This document shows positions 1 through 7,618 of a stretch of 64,000 bases of DNA, piece by piece. The stretch's first letter is position 1. The number at the start of each line of letters is the position of its first letter. The notes under the pieces were generated by a model, which saw nothing but the letters and a program-made list of their open reading frames with translations, was not told the origin of the DNA and did no database searches. Source of the stretch: JASMTM01 sp964441735 (GTDB lineage Bacteria; Thermotogota; Thermotogae; Petrotogales; Kosmotogaceae); NCBI GenBank assembly GCA_964441735.1, contig CAYTVB010000007.1, forward strand, positions 1 through 64,000. The letters are read 5' to 3'. The position numbers and the translations under genes were made by a program.

Positions 1-105
1 CTATTATTAGGATACAGGGCTTTTCTCTTTTTACAGCACTTATTATACGCTGTCTGTGCAATTAAGAATAAGAAAGAAAATTTAGTAGAATATTTGTACA
101 AATAA
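1..105 (+). CDS. C-terminal fragment of an unidentified protein
   Basis: The first 105 bases read open in frame 1 and end at a TAA at 103-105, giving 34 residues. The fragment starts hydrophobic (LLLGYRAFLFLQHLLYAVCAI) and ends in a charged tail (KNKKENLVEYLYK), which would suit the last membrane segment and cytoplasmic tail of a membrane protein. It faces the racemase gene on the other strand. No family can be named from so little sequence, and the open stretch is short enough to be chance. The sequence left of the window would settle it. Confidence 0.4.
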   Translation, partial: LLLGYRAFLFLQHLLYAVCAIKNKKENLVEYLYK

Positions 106-213
106 AGTATTTACCTTACAACGTAAACCTTAATAACAGTTTTGGGTATCAAAGTCACCTTTGTATATGGTTTAAAATCTAGAACGATAGGTAAATGATA
201 CTTAAGACTCAGG

Positions 214-1278
214 TTATAAATAAACCTTTTCAATATAATGTGAAGTCATAACTCTCAAAAGAGCCCCATAAGTCATATTGAAAGAGATTTGCTCACCAAT
301 CTTGTATTCTTTTTCACTTTCTGTTATATCTACTATCAAATGATCACTTGAGGCATGAAGTACTTCCAGCTTTTTATCCAGAGGATTGAGTGATTTGGGT
401 AAAACATCTTGTTCTCCAAGATCTAAAATCGCCCGGGTTCTCCATCCTTTATCTACAAATTCTGGTTTTCTGCCAAAGGCATCTCTACCAATTTCTCCAA
501 GTGGAATTGAAGGCTTTTTCTTGAGCTCAATTATTTCACCGTAAAGAATAGCAGTATCCTGCTTTGTACCTGACACATTTCTGTTGTTTGTAGCATCTGT
601 TCCACATATTATGGATTCCCCAAGTCTGAATTGGTTTATCCCCCCGGGACAATTCCCATTTTCCAGCAAAGGCAATGAAGCTGTATTCCCTGCAGAATAA
701 TATTCAAATATGTGTCCGGTATTCTTTCTTATCCTTTCTCCTAATTCTATGAGAATAGTGAACTTTTCAGGTGTTGCTTTAACCCCTCCATAGCAACCAA
801 GATTTGTCCCTAAACCAATAAGCTTCTTCCTTGTAATTTTCACTGCATCCATTAATTCTTCAAAAGCGTTCTCAAACCATACGCCTTCTCTTAAGTCACC
901 TGTATCAACCATATAAATAAAATCAGTATCTTTCTTTGCATCTTTCTTGACAAGTGTATTAAGAACTGTTAAATCACTTACAAGAATCGTATCTGCATAC
1001 TTCAAAGCCATTTCAGCCTTGTCAGTTGAGGGAGGTCTAAGTAGCATCGTTTCAATATCTAAACCTGCTTTATGTAATCTCGCCAGGTTTTCAACACGCG
1101 ATTCCCCAATTTTTATTTCATGATTTTTTTCCAGAATCGCGGAAACAATACGGGGGTCTCCACAGGTAACCTTTGATACTGCAACCATCTCAATGTCATT
1201 ATTTTTAAGCAAATTGCTTAAATACTCTGCATTATTTGCTATTCTATTTAAACAAATCTCCACATAAGCCACTTTCAC
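214..1278 (-). CDS. PLP-dependent amino acid racemase, alanine-racemase fold (ornithine/lysine racemase-like)
   Basis: This 354-residue protein belongs to the fold-type III PLP racemase family that includes ornithine racemase (Orr). It probably interconverts L- and D-forms of a basic amino acid in the cytoplasm. The PLP-binding lysine is K36 in the AVSKVTCG segment of the N-terminal barrel. The C-terminal beta domain carries a GRDAFGRKPEF stretch. The start is a GTG at 1276-1278, preceded on the minus strand by AAGGAGT at a good distance. Thermotogae are known to contain D-lysine in their peptidoglycan, so a lysine or ornithine substrate is plausible, but specificity cannot be read from the sequence. 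The gene diverges from the DUF123 gene at 1334. A plain alanine racemase is less likely because the family resemblance and length fit the Orr group better. Confidence 0.82.
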   Translation of the reverse strand: MKVAYVEICLNRIANNAEYLSNLLKNNDIEMVAVSKVTCGDPRIVSAILEKNHEIKIGESRVENLARLHKAGLDIETMLLRPPSTDKAEMALKYADTILVSDLTVLNTLVKKDAKKDTDFIYMVDTGDLREGVWFENAFEELMDAVKITRKKLIGLGTNLGCYGGVKATPEKFTILIELGERIRKNTGHIFEYYSAGNTASLPLLENGNCPGGINQFRLGESIICGTDATNNRNVSGTKQDTAILYGEIIELKKKPSIPLGEIGRDAFGRKPEFVDKGWRTRAILDLGEQDVLPKSLNPLDKKLEVLHASSDHLIVDITESEKEYKIGEQISFNMTYGALLRVMTSHYIEKVYL

Positions 1279-1311
1279 ACAACTCCTTCTTGGCTAAATG
1301 GTATTATTAAA

Positions 1312-1326
1312 ATTATATCGTATAAT
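1312..1326. promoter_or_regulatory. Divergent -10 elements between the racemase and DUF123 genes
   Basis: Two TATAAT hexamers lie almost back to back: one on the minus strand at 1312-1317, serving the racemase, and one on the plus strand at 1321-1326, serving the DUF123 gene. A TTGGCT at about 1290-1295 could act as a -35 element for the plus strand, though the spacing of about 25 bases is too wide. The plus-strand -10 lies only 7 bases before the preferred ATG at 1334, so that transcript would be nearly or fully leaderless, which agrees with the lack of a Shine-Dalgarno site there. Confidence 0.5.
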
Positions 1327-1333
1327 TATTATA

Positions 1334-1744
1334 ATGGATATGAATAAAGGGTCTTATTTATTATTTATGGAAGTAGCAGACAAAATTAAAGTCAATTCGA
1401 AGAAATCTCAGTGGATTATTAAGCCCGGGTTGTATGTTTATGTTGGTTCAGCAATGGCAACATTAACCGGAAGAGTGAAAAGACACCTTACAGAAAAAAA
1501 GAAAAATCACTGGCATATTGATTTTCTCACTTCCAGAGCCAAAATTTTTCTAACCCTGCTACTGCCGTCCAGAACAAAGGATGAAAAAGTTGTTTCTCAA
1601 CTTGTCAGCAAATATGGAACACCAGTAAAGGGATTTGGTTCAACAGACTGCAAAGGGCTTAACTCAAACTTATATAGAATACAAAATGAACATGCAGTAG
1701 AAATATTCAAAACGCTTTTTAGTAAATGGAGGGAATCGTTGTGA
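1334..1744 (+). CDS. DUF123 family protein (GIY-YIG nuclease-like)
   Basis: The protein is about 136 residues when started at the ATG at 1334; the open frame reaches back to 1298, but that extension is an AT-rich run of hydrophobic codons crossing the promoter. It resembles the DUF123 family, a compact GIY-YIG-like nuclease fold also found fused to endonuclease III in some archaea. The visible family features are GSYLLF near the start, PGLYVYVGSA, a GRVKRHL stretch, HWHIDFL and a late GFGSTDCKGL with Cys. No ribosome-binding site is visible, so translation may be leaderless. The gene overlaps the next one by 4 bases (GTGA). The molecular role of the family is not established; DNA or nucleotide processing is an inference from the fold. 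Confidence 0.75.
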   Translation: MDMNKGSYLLFMEVADKIKVNSKKSQWIIKPGLYVYVGSAMATLTGRVKRHLTEKKKNHWHIDFLTSRAKIFLTLLLPSRTKDEKVVSQLVSKYGTPVKGFGSTDCKGLNSNLYRIQNEHAVEIFKTLFSKWRESL

Positions 1745-2538
1745 TAGCATTTTTAAGCGACTGGGGGTACGAAAGCTATTATGTGGGTGTGGCCAAAGCT
1801 GTAATTAAGTCAATAAATCCCGATGTTGAAATCATTGATCTCACCCATAATATCAAAGAATACAATATTAGACAGGCAGCACATATATTGCAAAGAGTAT
1901 GCAAAGATTTTCCATCTCAAACTGTATTCCTCGTTGTTGTGGACCCAAGTGTTGGCACATCACGAAAACCAATTTGTATGAAAACAAAAAATGATATGTT
2001 TTTTGTAGGGCCGGATAATGGGGTTTTTAGTTTTATCGGAAATGATCTTGGTGTGAAAGAAGTGAGGGTATTAGAAAATGAAGAATTTTTTTACGGTACT
2101 TCTCCAACGTTCCATGGTAGGGACATTTTTGCACCCGTAGCTGCACATTTATCATCGGGAGTGAAAATAAAAAAAATGGGCAGCTTACTCATGAATTATG
2201 AGATTCTACGATATCGCAAACCTCAAAAAATTAAGGATATAATCCGTGGTGAAATTGCATATTACGACCATTTTGGAAATCTTGAAACCAATATACCGGG
2301 TACGTTTGTTGAAGAATTTCTAGATTATGATGCCCTTTTGAAAATAGGTCAAAATCAATATGAAACTACCTTCTGTAGAACATATTTTGATGTAAGACCC
2401 GGACAGTTGTTAATTCACACTGATAGTAGCGGATTTGTAGAAATTGCAATTAATGAAGGTAATGCACAAAAAATGATCGGTGCAAAAGAAGGAGAACTAC
2501 TTGAAATTGAGAAGATTAATTCAGATGAAAATGCTTAG
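1741..2538 (+). CDS. SAM hydroxide adenosyltransferase (SAM hydrolase, DUF62 family)
   Basis: The 265-residue protein matches the family that splits S-adenosylmethionine with water into adenosine and methionine, related to bacterial fluorinases. The N-terminus (IAFLSDWG, then YYVGVAKAVI) carries the conserved early Asp of the SAM pocket, followed by IIDLTHNI, VVVDPSVGT and FVGPDNGVF, all family hallmarks. The open frame extends to an ATG at 1726, but that codon lies inside the GGAGGG ribosome site at 1728-1733; the GTG at 1741 has ideal spacing and overlaps the previous stop. The gene is the second in a plus-strand run. Its physiological purpose is not known in any of these organisms. Confidence 0.88.
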   Translation: MIAFLSDWGYESYYVGVAKAVIKSINPDVEIIDLTHNIKEYNIRQAAHILQRVCKDFPSQTVFLVVVDPSVGTSRKPICMKTKNDMFFVGPDNGVFSFIGNDLGVKEVRVLENEEFFYGTSPTFHGRDIFAPVAAHLSSGVKIKKMGSLLMNYEILRYRKPQKIKDIIRGEIAYYDHFGNLETNIPGTFVEEFLDYDALLKIGQNQYETTFCRTYFDVRPGQLLIHTDSSGFVEIAINEGNAQKMIGAKEGELLEIEKINSDENA

Positions 2539-2552
2539 GAAGTGGTGGTTCG

Positions 2553-5138
2553 TTGAAAATAATTACAACACATCCAAACCCAGATTTTGACGCCTTTGCT
2601 TCAGCATTAGCAGCGCAACGTATATATCCTGACCATGAAATCGTTGTTTCTGGACGTATGCCCAAACAACTAGCGGATTTTCTAGGATCATATTTTCCTT
2701 CGCTTTCATATCATCTGTTAAGAAAGATAGAGCTTAAAAGCATTGAATCCTTAATAATTGTTGACTGCCACGAGATAAATCGCATTCCCGAAGAGATTAT
2801 CGATAACACCGAAGGAAAGATGTATTTTTACGATCATCATGATGTATCAAATGATCTTGATGGAATCTTTAAAGCCAGAGGCAGTTGCACCACGTTATTA
2901 TGTGAAGTATTGAGAGATAATAAAATCAATATTACATCCACTGAAGCAACCTTTTTCGCAGCCTCTATCTACAGAGAAACCAAAAAATTCTTGCTTATGA
3001 CTACTATGTCTCAAGATTTAGAAGTAACAGGTTGGTTGCTTAATAACAATGCATCTCTAGAAGTTATTTCAAATTATGTTGAAAAAGAACTTAATAATTA
3101 TCAGAAAAAAATCCTTGAATCCATTATAAACAAGGCTGAAAGCTTTGAAATGAATGGTGTTAAAGTAGGAATATCACTATTAAAGTTAGAGAAATTTCCT
3201 TCAAGTATCATTGAAATTGCTGAAAACGCATGGAATCAGCTTGGATATGATAATTTGGTTCTTGCTTTCTCAAAGGGTACAAAAATGATAATAATTGCGC
3301 GTTACAAAAGAGAAGAGATAAATTTTCAAGATGTATTTAAGGAAGCTTCGATAAGTATTCATCCATATATTACCTATGCCCATGCAGAAGTAAAGGATCC
3401 CGATGGGTATATTGAACAAATAAAAAAAAGAATAAAAGATAACGCCTTTGAGTTTGTGACCGCTGAAGATATAATGTCCTCACCTGTAAGAACAGTGTTG
3501 GGTGAAATGCCTGTACGTGAAGCAAGTAAAATCATGGAAAACACTGGCCATTCAGGACTTCCGGTGATAAAGGAAAACAAGGTGGTAGGTGTTATTACAC
3601 TTAAAGATGTTCAAAAAGCTATGAAACATGATCTCAAAGATAAAAAAGTTGAAGAACTCATGAACACAAAGCTGGTTACAGTAAAAAAGTATGATTCAGT
3701 TAATAAAGCGCTGCAAAAAATGGTAGAAAATGACGTGGGAAGAGTTCTTGTACTGGACGAAGGAATACTCTCAGGGATTATTACAAGAACAGATATAATG
3801 AGAAGTGGTTTTATCTCCAAAGACGCATCATATAAACCTTTTGAAAAGAAAAGTTCACCACCAATAACTGTTAATGTAAGAGAATTAATTGAAACCAGAA
3901 TTCCTTCACGTATTTTGACAATTCTGAGATTCATAGGAATCGTTGGTTCAGAGATCAATATGCCCGTTTTTGTTGTTGGTGGATTTGCCCGAGATGTTCT
4001 TTTAAATCGTCAAAATTACGATGTGGATATTGTAGTGGAAGGTGATTCTATGACCTTCTCCCAGACCTTCAAAAAATATTTTGAGGTTAGGATTGTTAAT
4101 CATCCTGAATTTCTTACGTCTTCAATTTTCTTTAACAATGGATTTAGAATAGATGTAACTACTGCCCGAACAGAGTTCTATGAAAAACCAGCTGTTCTAC
4201 CCAATGTAGAGGTTAGCACCATCAGAAAAGACCTCTATCGCAGAGATTTTTCAATAAACGCCATGGCAATCAAATTAAATCAGGAAGAGTTCGGTCTACT
4301 TTATGATTTCTTTGGAAGTCGACGTGATCTATCCAGAGGATTAATCAGAACACTGTATAATTTGAGCTTCGTTGAAGACCCAACCAGAATTTTACGTGCC
4401 ATACGATTTGAACAGCGTTTTGGTTTTTCCATTGAAGAAAGAACTCTAGAAATGCTTAAACACTTCACTGAAGAAGGTTATATTGAACATGTTACCGGAC
4501 AGAGAATTAGAGAGGAACTGGAAAAAATACTCCAGGAACCTAATCCCTTTAAGGGAATAAAAAGAATGTATGAGTTGAATGTATTACAACATGTATTCAG
4601 CAAAGCAAAAATAACCCCTAAAAAACTTGATTGTTTGAAAAATATAATAAATAGGCGTGAGGATTATCATCGTATTGATATTAAACCAAAGCTGTTTTAT
4701 ATGATTGTTATGATATTATACGTTGACTCGACAGAAAAAAGTATCAATAAAATCATTGAGCGCTACGGTTTACCCGATCGTATCGAAGACTGGATTAACA
4801 AAAGTAAAAACCTAAAAAGAAAAATTCTTAAACTAAAGGATCATTCATATTCAAAACTGTATGATATATTGAAAAGACCACAAGATGAGATAATTATGGC
4901 TGTTGATTCCTGGTTTGATGAAAGTTTTTCCAAAAAGATTCGCCAGTATCTTGTTCTTTATGAAAAACGCAGACCATCTCTTACAGGTAACGATCTGATT
5001 AATCAGTTCAACCTTGATGAAGGACCACAAATACGGCAAATATTAGAAGCTCTTTATAAAGCAAGAATCGAAGGTCTTCCTGAAAGCAAAGAGAAAGAAT
5101 TCGTAAATAATTACCTAAAAGGGGGTATAAAAAAATGA
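2553..5138 (+). CDS. DHH-CBS-CBS-tRNA nucleotidyltransferase fusion (CCA-adding type)
   Basis: This 861-residue multidomain protein probably builds or repairs the CCA end of tRNAs. Residues 1 to about 300 form a DHH phosphoesterase domain with HPNPDFDAFAS, VDCHE and YDHHD motifs typical of the nanoRNase/RecJ superfamily. Residues about 305-425 hold two CBS domains (TAEDIMSSPV and VEELMNTKLV). Residues about 465-590 form the class II nucleotidyltransferase head with VVGGFARD and the catalytic pair D490 and D492 in DVDIV; RNA-binding helices follow. The same architecture occurs in Thermotoga and Aquifex. The start is TTG at 2553 after a GGTGG site. It overlaps the following lipoprotein start by 4 bases. 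Whether it adds CC, A or the whole CCA cannot be decided by eye; the tRNA at 29908 already encodes its CCA, suggesting a repair role at least for that one. Confidence 0.9.
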   Translation: MKIITTHPNPDFDAFASALAAQRIYPDHEIVVSGRMPKQLADFLGSYFPSLSYHLLRKIELKSIESLIIVDCHEINRIPEEIIDNTEGKMYFYDHHDVSNDLDGIFKARGSCTTLLCEVLRDNKINITSTEATFFAASIYRETKKFLLMTTMSQDLEVTGWLLNNNASLEVISNYVEKELNNYQKKILESIINKAESFEMNGVKVGISLLKLEKFPSSIIEIAENAWNQLGYDNLVLAFSKGTKMIIIARYKREEINFQDVFKEASISIHPYITYAHAEVKDPDGYIEQIKKRIKDNAFEFVTAEDIMSSPVRTVLGEMPVREASKIMENTGHSGLPVIKENKVVGVITLKDVQKAMKHDLKDKKVEELMNTKLVTVKKYDSVNKALQKMVENDVGRVLVLDEGILSGIITRTDIMRSGFISKDASYKPFEKKSSPPITVNVRELIETRIPSRILTILRFIGIVGSEINMPVFVVGGFARDVLLNRQNYDVDIVVEGDSMTFSQTFKKYFEVRIVNHPEFLTSSIFFNNGFRIDVTTARTEFYEKPAVLPNVEVSTIRKDLYRRDFSINAMAIKLNQEEFGLLYDFFGSRRDLSRGLIRTLYNLSFVEDPTRILRAIRFEQRFGFSIEERTLEMLKHFTEEGYIEHVTGQRIREELEKILQEPNPFKGIKRMYELNVLQHVFSKAKITPKKLDCLKNIINRREDYHRIDIKPKLFYMIVMILYVDSTEKSINKIIERYGLPDRIEDWINKSKNLKRKILKLKDHSYSKLYDILKRPQDEIIMAVDSWFDESFSKKIRQYLVLYEKRRPSLTGNDLINQFNLDEGPQIRQILEALYKARIEGLPESKEKEFVNNYLKGGIKK

Positions 5139-6205
5139 AAAGAAACTTTATTTTTATTTTAGTTGTTGGCATAGCTACTATAATGTTTCTTACAGGATGT
5201 CCCGGAAGTTTTGGGCCTACTATTGATATTGTGTTTCAAACGTTAAACAGAGAACCGGGAGAACCTGTTGTTATGAAAGCAGTCCCTGATGGTTTTACTC
5301 CAACTGGAAGTGAGGATTATACGTGGAATGTTTCTTACAAGAAATCAGGAGATATTGGTTACACAGATTTAAATGTATATCAGCCCTTTGAAGATGACCA
5401 GGCTTTAATATATATTCCATCTGAAGTAAGTAAAATAAAAGTTGAAGTAGAGGTTTATATCACTTATGAGGGGGGAAGCAAACTTGTAAGTGATATGGAG
5501 TTGTTATTTCCAGCCAATAAAAAGGATATACTTGTTGAAGTCTTCGATCCTCAGGGAAACTTTACATCACCAGATCAATGGTTAAAGCATGAAGACTTCA
5601 AAAGTGATAGAACACCTGCATATTTCAGATATGTCCCTGATTTTAATCCTTCAGTTGTTATTGTTCCAGAAGATCCATATGATGCAAGAATAGCCTATGT
5701 TGAAATGCCACCAAACAATTATAGTGATATAAAGCAAGAAGGCGTAATTTATGGAAACGGAAAAGATAAATTTTTAAAAAGTGAGTATAGTCCAAGTTTC
5801 CTGAATAATTATTTCAATACTACAAGCGTGACTAATCGCTGGAACATCACCATAAGCAAGAATAATCCATTAGAAGACTGGAGAGCAAAAAAATGGCACG
5901 TGGAAATAGGCGGCCCAGCTGATAGAACCAGCAATGAAGCGTATATTTTCAGAGCACAAAAAGAAAATAGTTCAAATTTTGTTGTAACAGATATTCTTGA
6001 CATTACAAATAAATTACCCAATCCAACAGAAGATTATGAACCTTCAGTGGTTATATCTATCTCATTTGATATTTCAGAAGATGAATTAACTGAACTATCT
6101 GGAAAAGAACTTTGGGGCGAAAATTCTTATTTTGGAATTGTCGTTACGGAAGGTTCAGTATTAAAAGGAGTAGAAATGGTCTTTTCCCCTGATATAAATT
6201 ACTGA
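5135..6205 (+). CDS. Predicted lipoprotein of unknown function
   Basis: The 356-residue product begins with a lysine-arginine start, a hydrophobic stretch and the lipobox FLTGC, with the lipidated cysteine at residue 22. The mature part is rich in Ser, Asn, Tyr and acidic residues with short beta-like segments, and begins with a stretch (VFQTLNREPGEPVVMKA) that resembles an immunoglobulin-like or similar beta-sandwich. I do not recognise a family. The start ATG overlaps the stop of the nucleotidyltransferase gene. It would be anchored on the outer face of the inner membrane or under the toga. Its position in a housekeeping run says little about function. Confidence 0.7.
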   Translation: MKRNFIFILVVGIATIMFLTGCPGSFGPTIDIVFQTLNREPGEPVVMKAVPDGFTPTGSEDYTWNVSYKKSGDIGYTDLNVYQPFEDDQALIYIPSEVSKIKVEVEVYITYEGGSKLVSDMELLFPANKKDILVEVFDPQGNFTSPDQWLKHEDFKSDRTPAYFRYVPDFNPSVVIVPEDPYDARIAYVEMPPNNYSDIKQEGVIYGNGKDKFLKSEYSPSFLNNYFNTTSVTNRWNITISKNNPLEDWRAKKWHVEIGGPADRTSNEAYIFRAQKENSSNFVVTDILDITNKLPNPTEDYEPSVVISISFDISEDELTELSGKELWGENSYFGIVVTEGSVLKGVEMVFSPDINY

Positions 6206-6218
6206 AAGGTTGATTTTT

Positions 6219-6809
6219 TTGGATGAGGATGTACTCGTTGTACCAACAAAATACATTACCCATGCAGTTAACTCAGAAGGCTTTTTTCACATTGAGCTGA
6301 GCTGGTTAATGGAATTAATAGAAACAAAAGGCATGTATTTACCAAGAGAAGCAGCTGAATTTGATGAAAATTATCGTCAAATTATTCCCTATGTTATTTT
6401 AAAGGATAAGGACAATTACTATCTGTTTAGACGAACAAAAAAGCAAGGTGAGAAACGCCTGCATGAAAAATACACACTGGGCGTTGGAGGACATATCAAT
6501 AGACAGGATATTCACGAAGATGGAGCTTGGAAAAGTTTTAAAAAAGGAATGTATCGTGAAATAGAAGAAGAAGTGGATATAAAGCTCGAGAACATCAGCT
6601 ACATGGGACTAATAAATGATCTATCTTCTTCTGTTAGCAGGGTGCATCTGGGTGTTGTTTATCTTGCAGATGTTAATTTTTTTGGTTTAAACGAGCCCGA
6701 CAAATTTGAAGTCGATAAATTAACGGTTGATGAGTTAGAAAAATATGGTAAAAAGATGGAGGGTTGGTCACGACTGATTTTAAAAGATTTATTAAAGAGA
6801 CAGAACTAA
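6219..6809 (+). CDS. NUDIX-type predicted phosphoesterase (MutT family, COG4112-like)
   Basis: The protein is 196 residues from the TTG at 6219, preceded by AAAGG at 6205-6209; an alternative TTG at 6210 sits directly against that site. It starts DEDVLVVPTKYI and contains a divergent NUDIX box: GVGGHIN, then an insertion, then MYREIEEEVDI. The REIEEE core provides the metal ligands, but the distance from the first glycines is longer than in canonical NUDIX enzymes and the usual last Gly is Asp. This layout resembles the predicted phosphoesterases of COG4112. The substrate is unknown; a nucleoside diphosphate derivative is the usual guess. The end overlaps the ispE start by about 46 bases. Confidence 0.72.
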   Translation: MDEDVLVVPTKYITHAVNSEGFFHIELSWLMELIETKGMYLPREAAEFDENYRQIIPYVILKDKDNYYLFRRTKKQGEKRLHEKYTLGVGGHINRQDIHEDGAWKSFKKGMYREIEEEVDIKLENISYMGLINDLSSSVSRVHLGVVYLADVNFFGLNEPDKFEVDKLTVDELEKYGKKMEGWSRLILKDLLKRQN

Positions 6810-7618
6810 AAGCTTTTGCTAAGATTAATCTATATCTCAGTATACATGACAAACGTGAAGACAATTACCATAACATAACCACGCTTTTTCAAACAATCAA
6901 CCTTTTCGACACTTTAAGGATAATACCCAATCATTGTAAAACAGTTTTTAGTACAAATGTTGATTTAAAGTGGGACAGTGATAATCTTCTGTACAGAGTA
7001 ATTGAAGAGTTAGAAAAAACCACTTCCGAATCTCTAAAGCTATCAATTAAACTCGAAAAACAAATTCCCCTCGGATCCGGACTTGGTGGAGGGAGTAGTG
7101 ATGCTGCAACTCTCCTCAGACATCTCGGTACGAGATTAAATCTTTCAAGGGACGAAATAAAAAGAATTGCAGTAATTCTTGGAAGTGATGTCCCATTTTT
7201 CCTAAGAGGCGGAACAGCTATTGGTAGAGGTAGGGGTGAATTGCTTGAATTCCCTGGAGACCTTGATGGTTATTACGCAAAATTATATTTTCCAGAGAAC
7301 AATGTGAATACTTCAGAAGCTTACAAAATCTTTGATGAACGTGGATTGTCATATCTTGAAAGTTTTCAGGCTTATGATGAGGTAAAAAAAATATGGAAAG
7401 CATTCAAAAATAACAATTATGAAACAATAAGAAAATTATCAAGAAATGATTTTGAAGACGTTATCTTTATGCATAAACCTTCAATATTTTCACTGTTTAA
7501 ATCAATTACAAACAGTGATAGCGTTGTTAAACGTATGACAGGTTCGGGTAGTACACTATACGAAATATATCCAGAATATACACAGAATTCTTTTAGTTTT
7601 ACTAAAGGTGTTGATTGA
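6764..7618 (+). CDS. ispE: 4-diphosphocytidyl-2-C-methyl-D-erythritol kinase
   Basis: This 284-residue GHMP kinase phosphorylates 4-diphosphocytidyl-methylerythritol in the MEP isoprenoid pathway. The family signature KAFAKINLYL follows the start, the ATP loop PLGSGLGGGSSDAA is complete, and VPFFLRGGTA and a late MTGSGSTLYE motif are present. Length is normal. The start is uncertain: the TTG at 6764 lies right against a GGAGGG site and gives about 6 residues more than usual before the first motif, but no better in-frame start is seen. The end overlaps the rqcH start by 4 bases. Other MEP genes are not in this window. Confidence 0.9.
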   Translation: MVTTDFKRFIKETELKAFAKINLYLSIHDKREDNYHNITTLFQTINLFDTLRIIPNHCKTVFSTNVDLKWDSDNLLYRVIEELEKTTSESLKLSIKLEKQIPLGSGLGGGSSDAATLLRHLGTRLNLSRDEIKRIAVILGSDVPFFLRGGTAIGRGRGELLEFPGDLDGYYAKLYFPENNVNTSEAYKIFDERGLSYLESFQAYDEVKKIWKAFKNNNYETIRKLSRNDFEDVIFMHKPSIFSLFKSITNSDSVVKRMTGSGSTLYEIYPEYTQNSFSFTKGVD

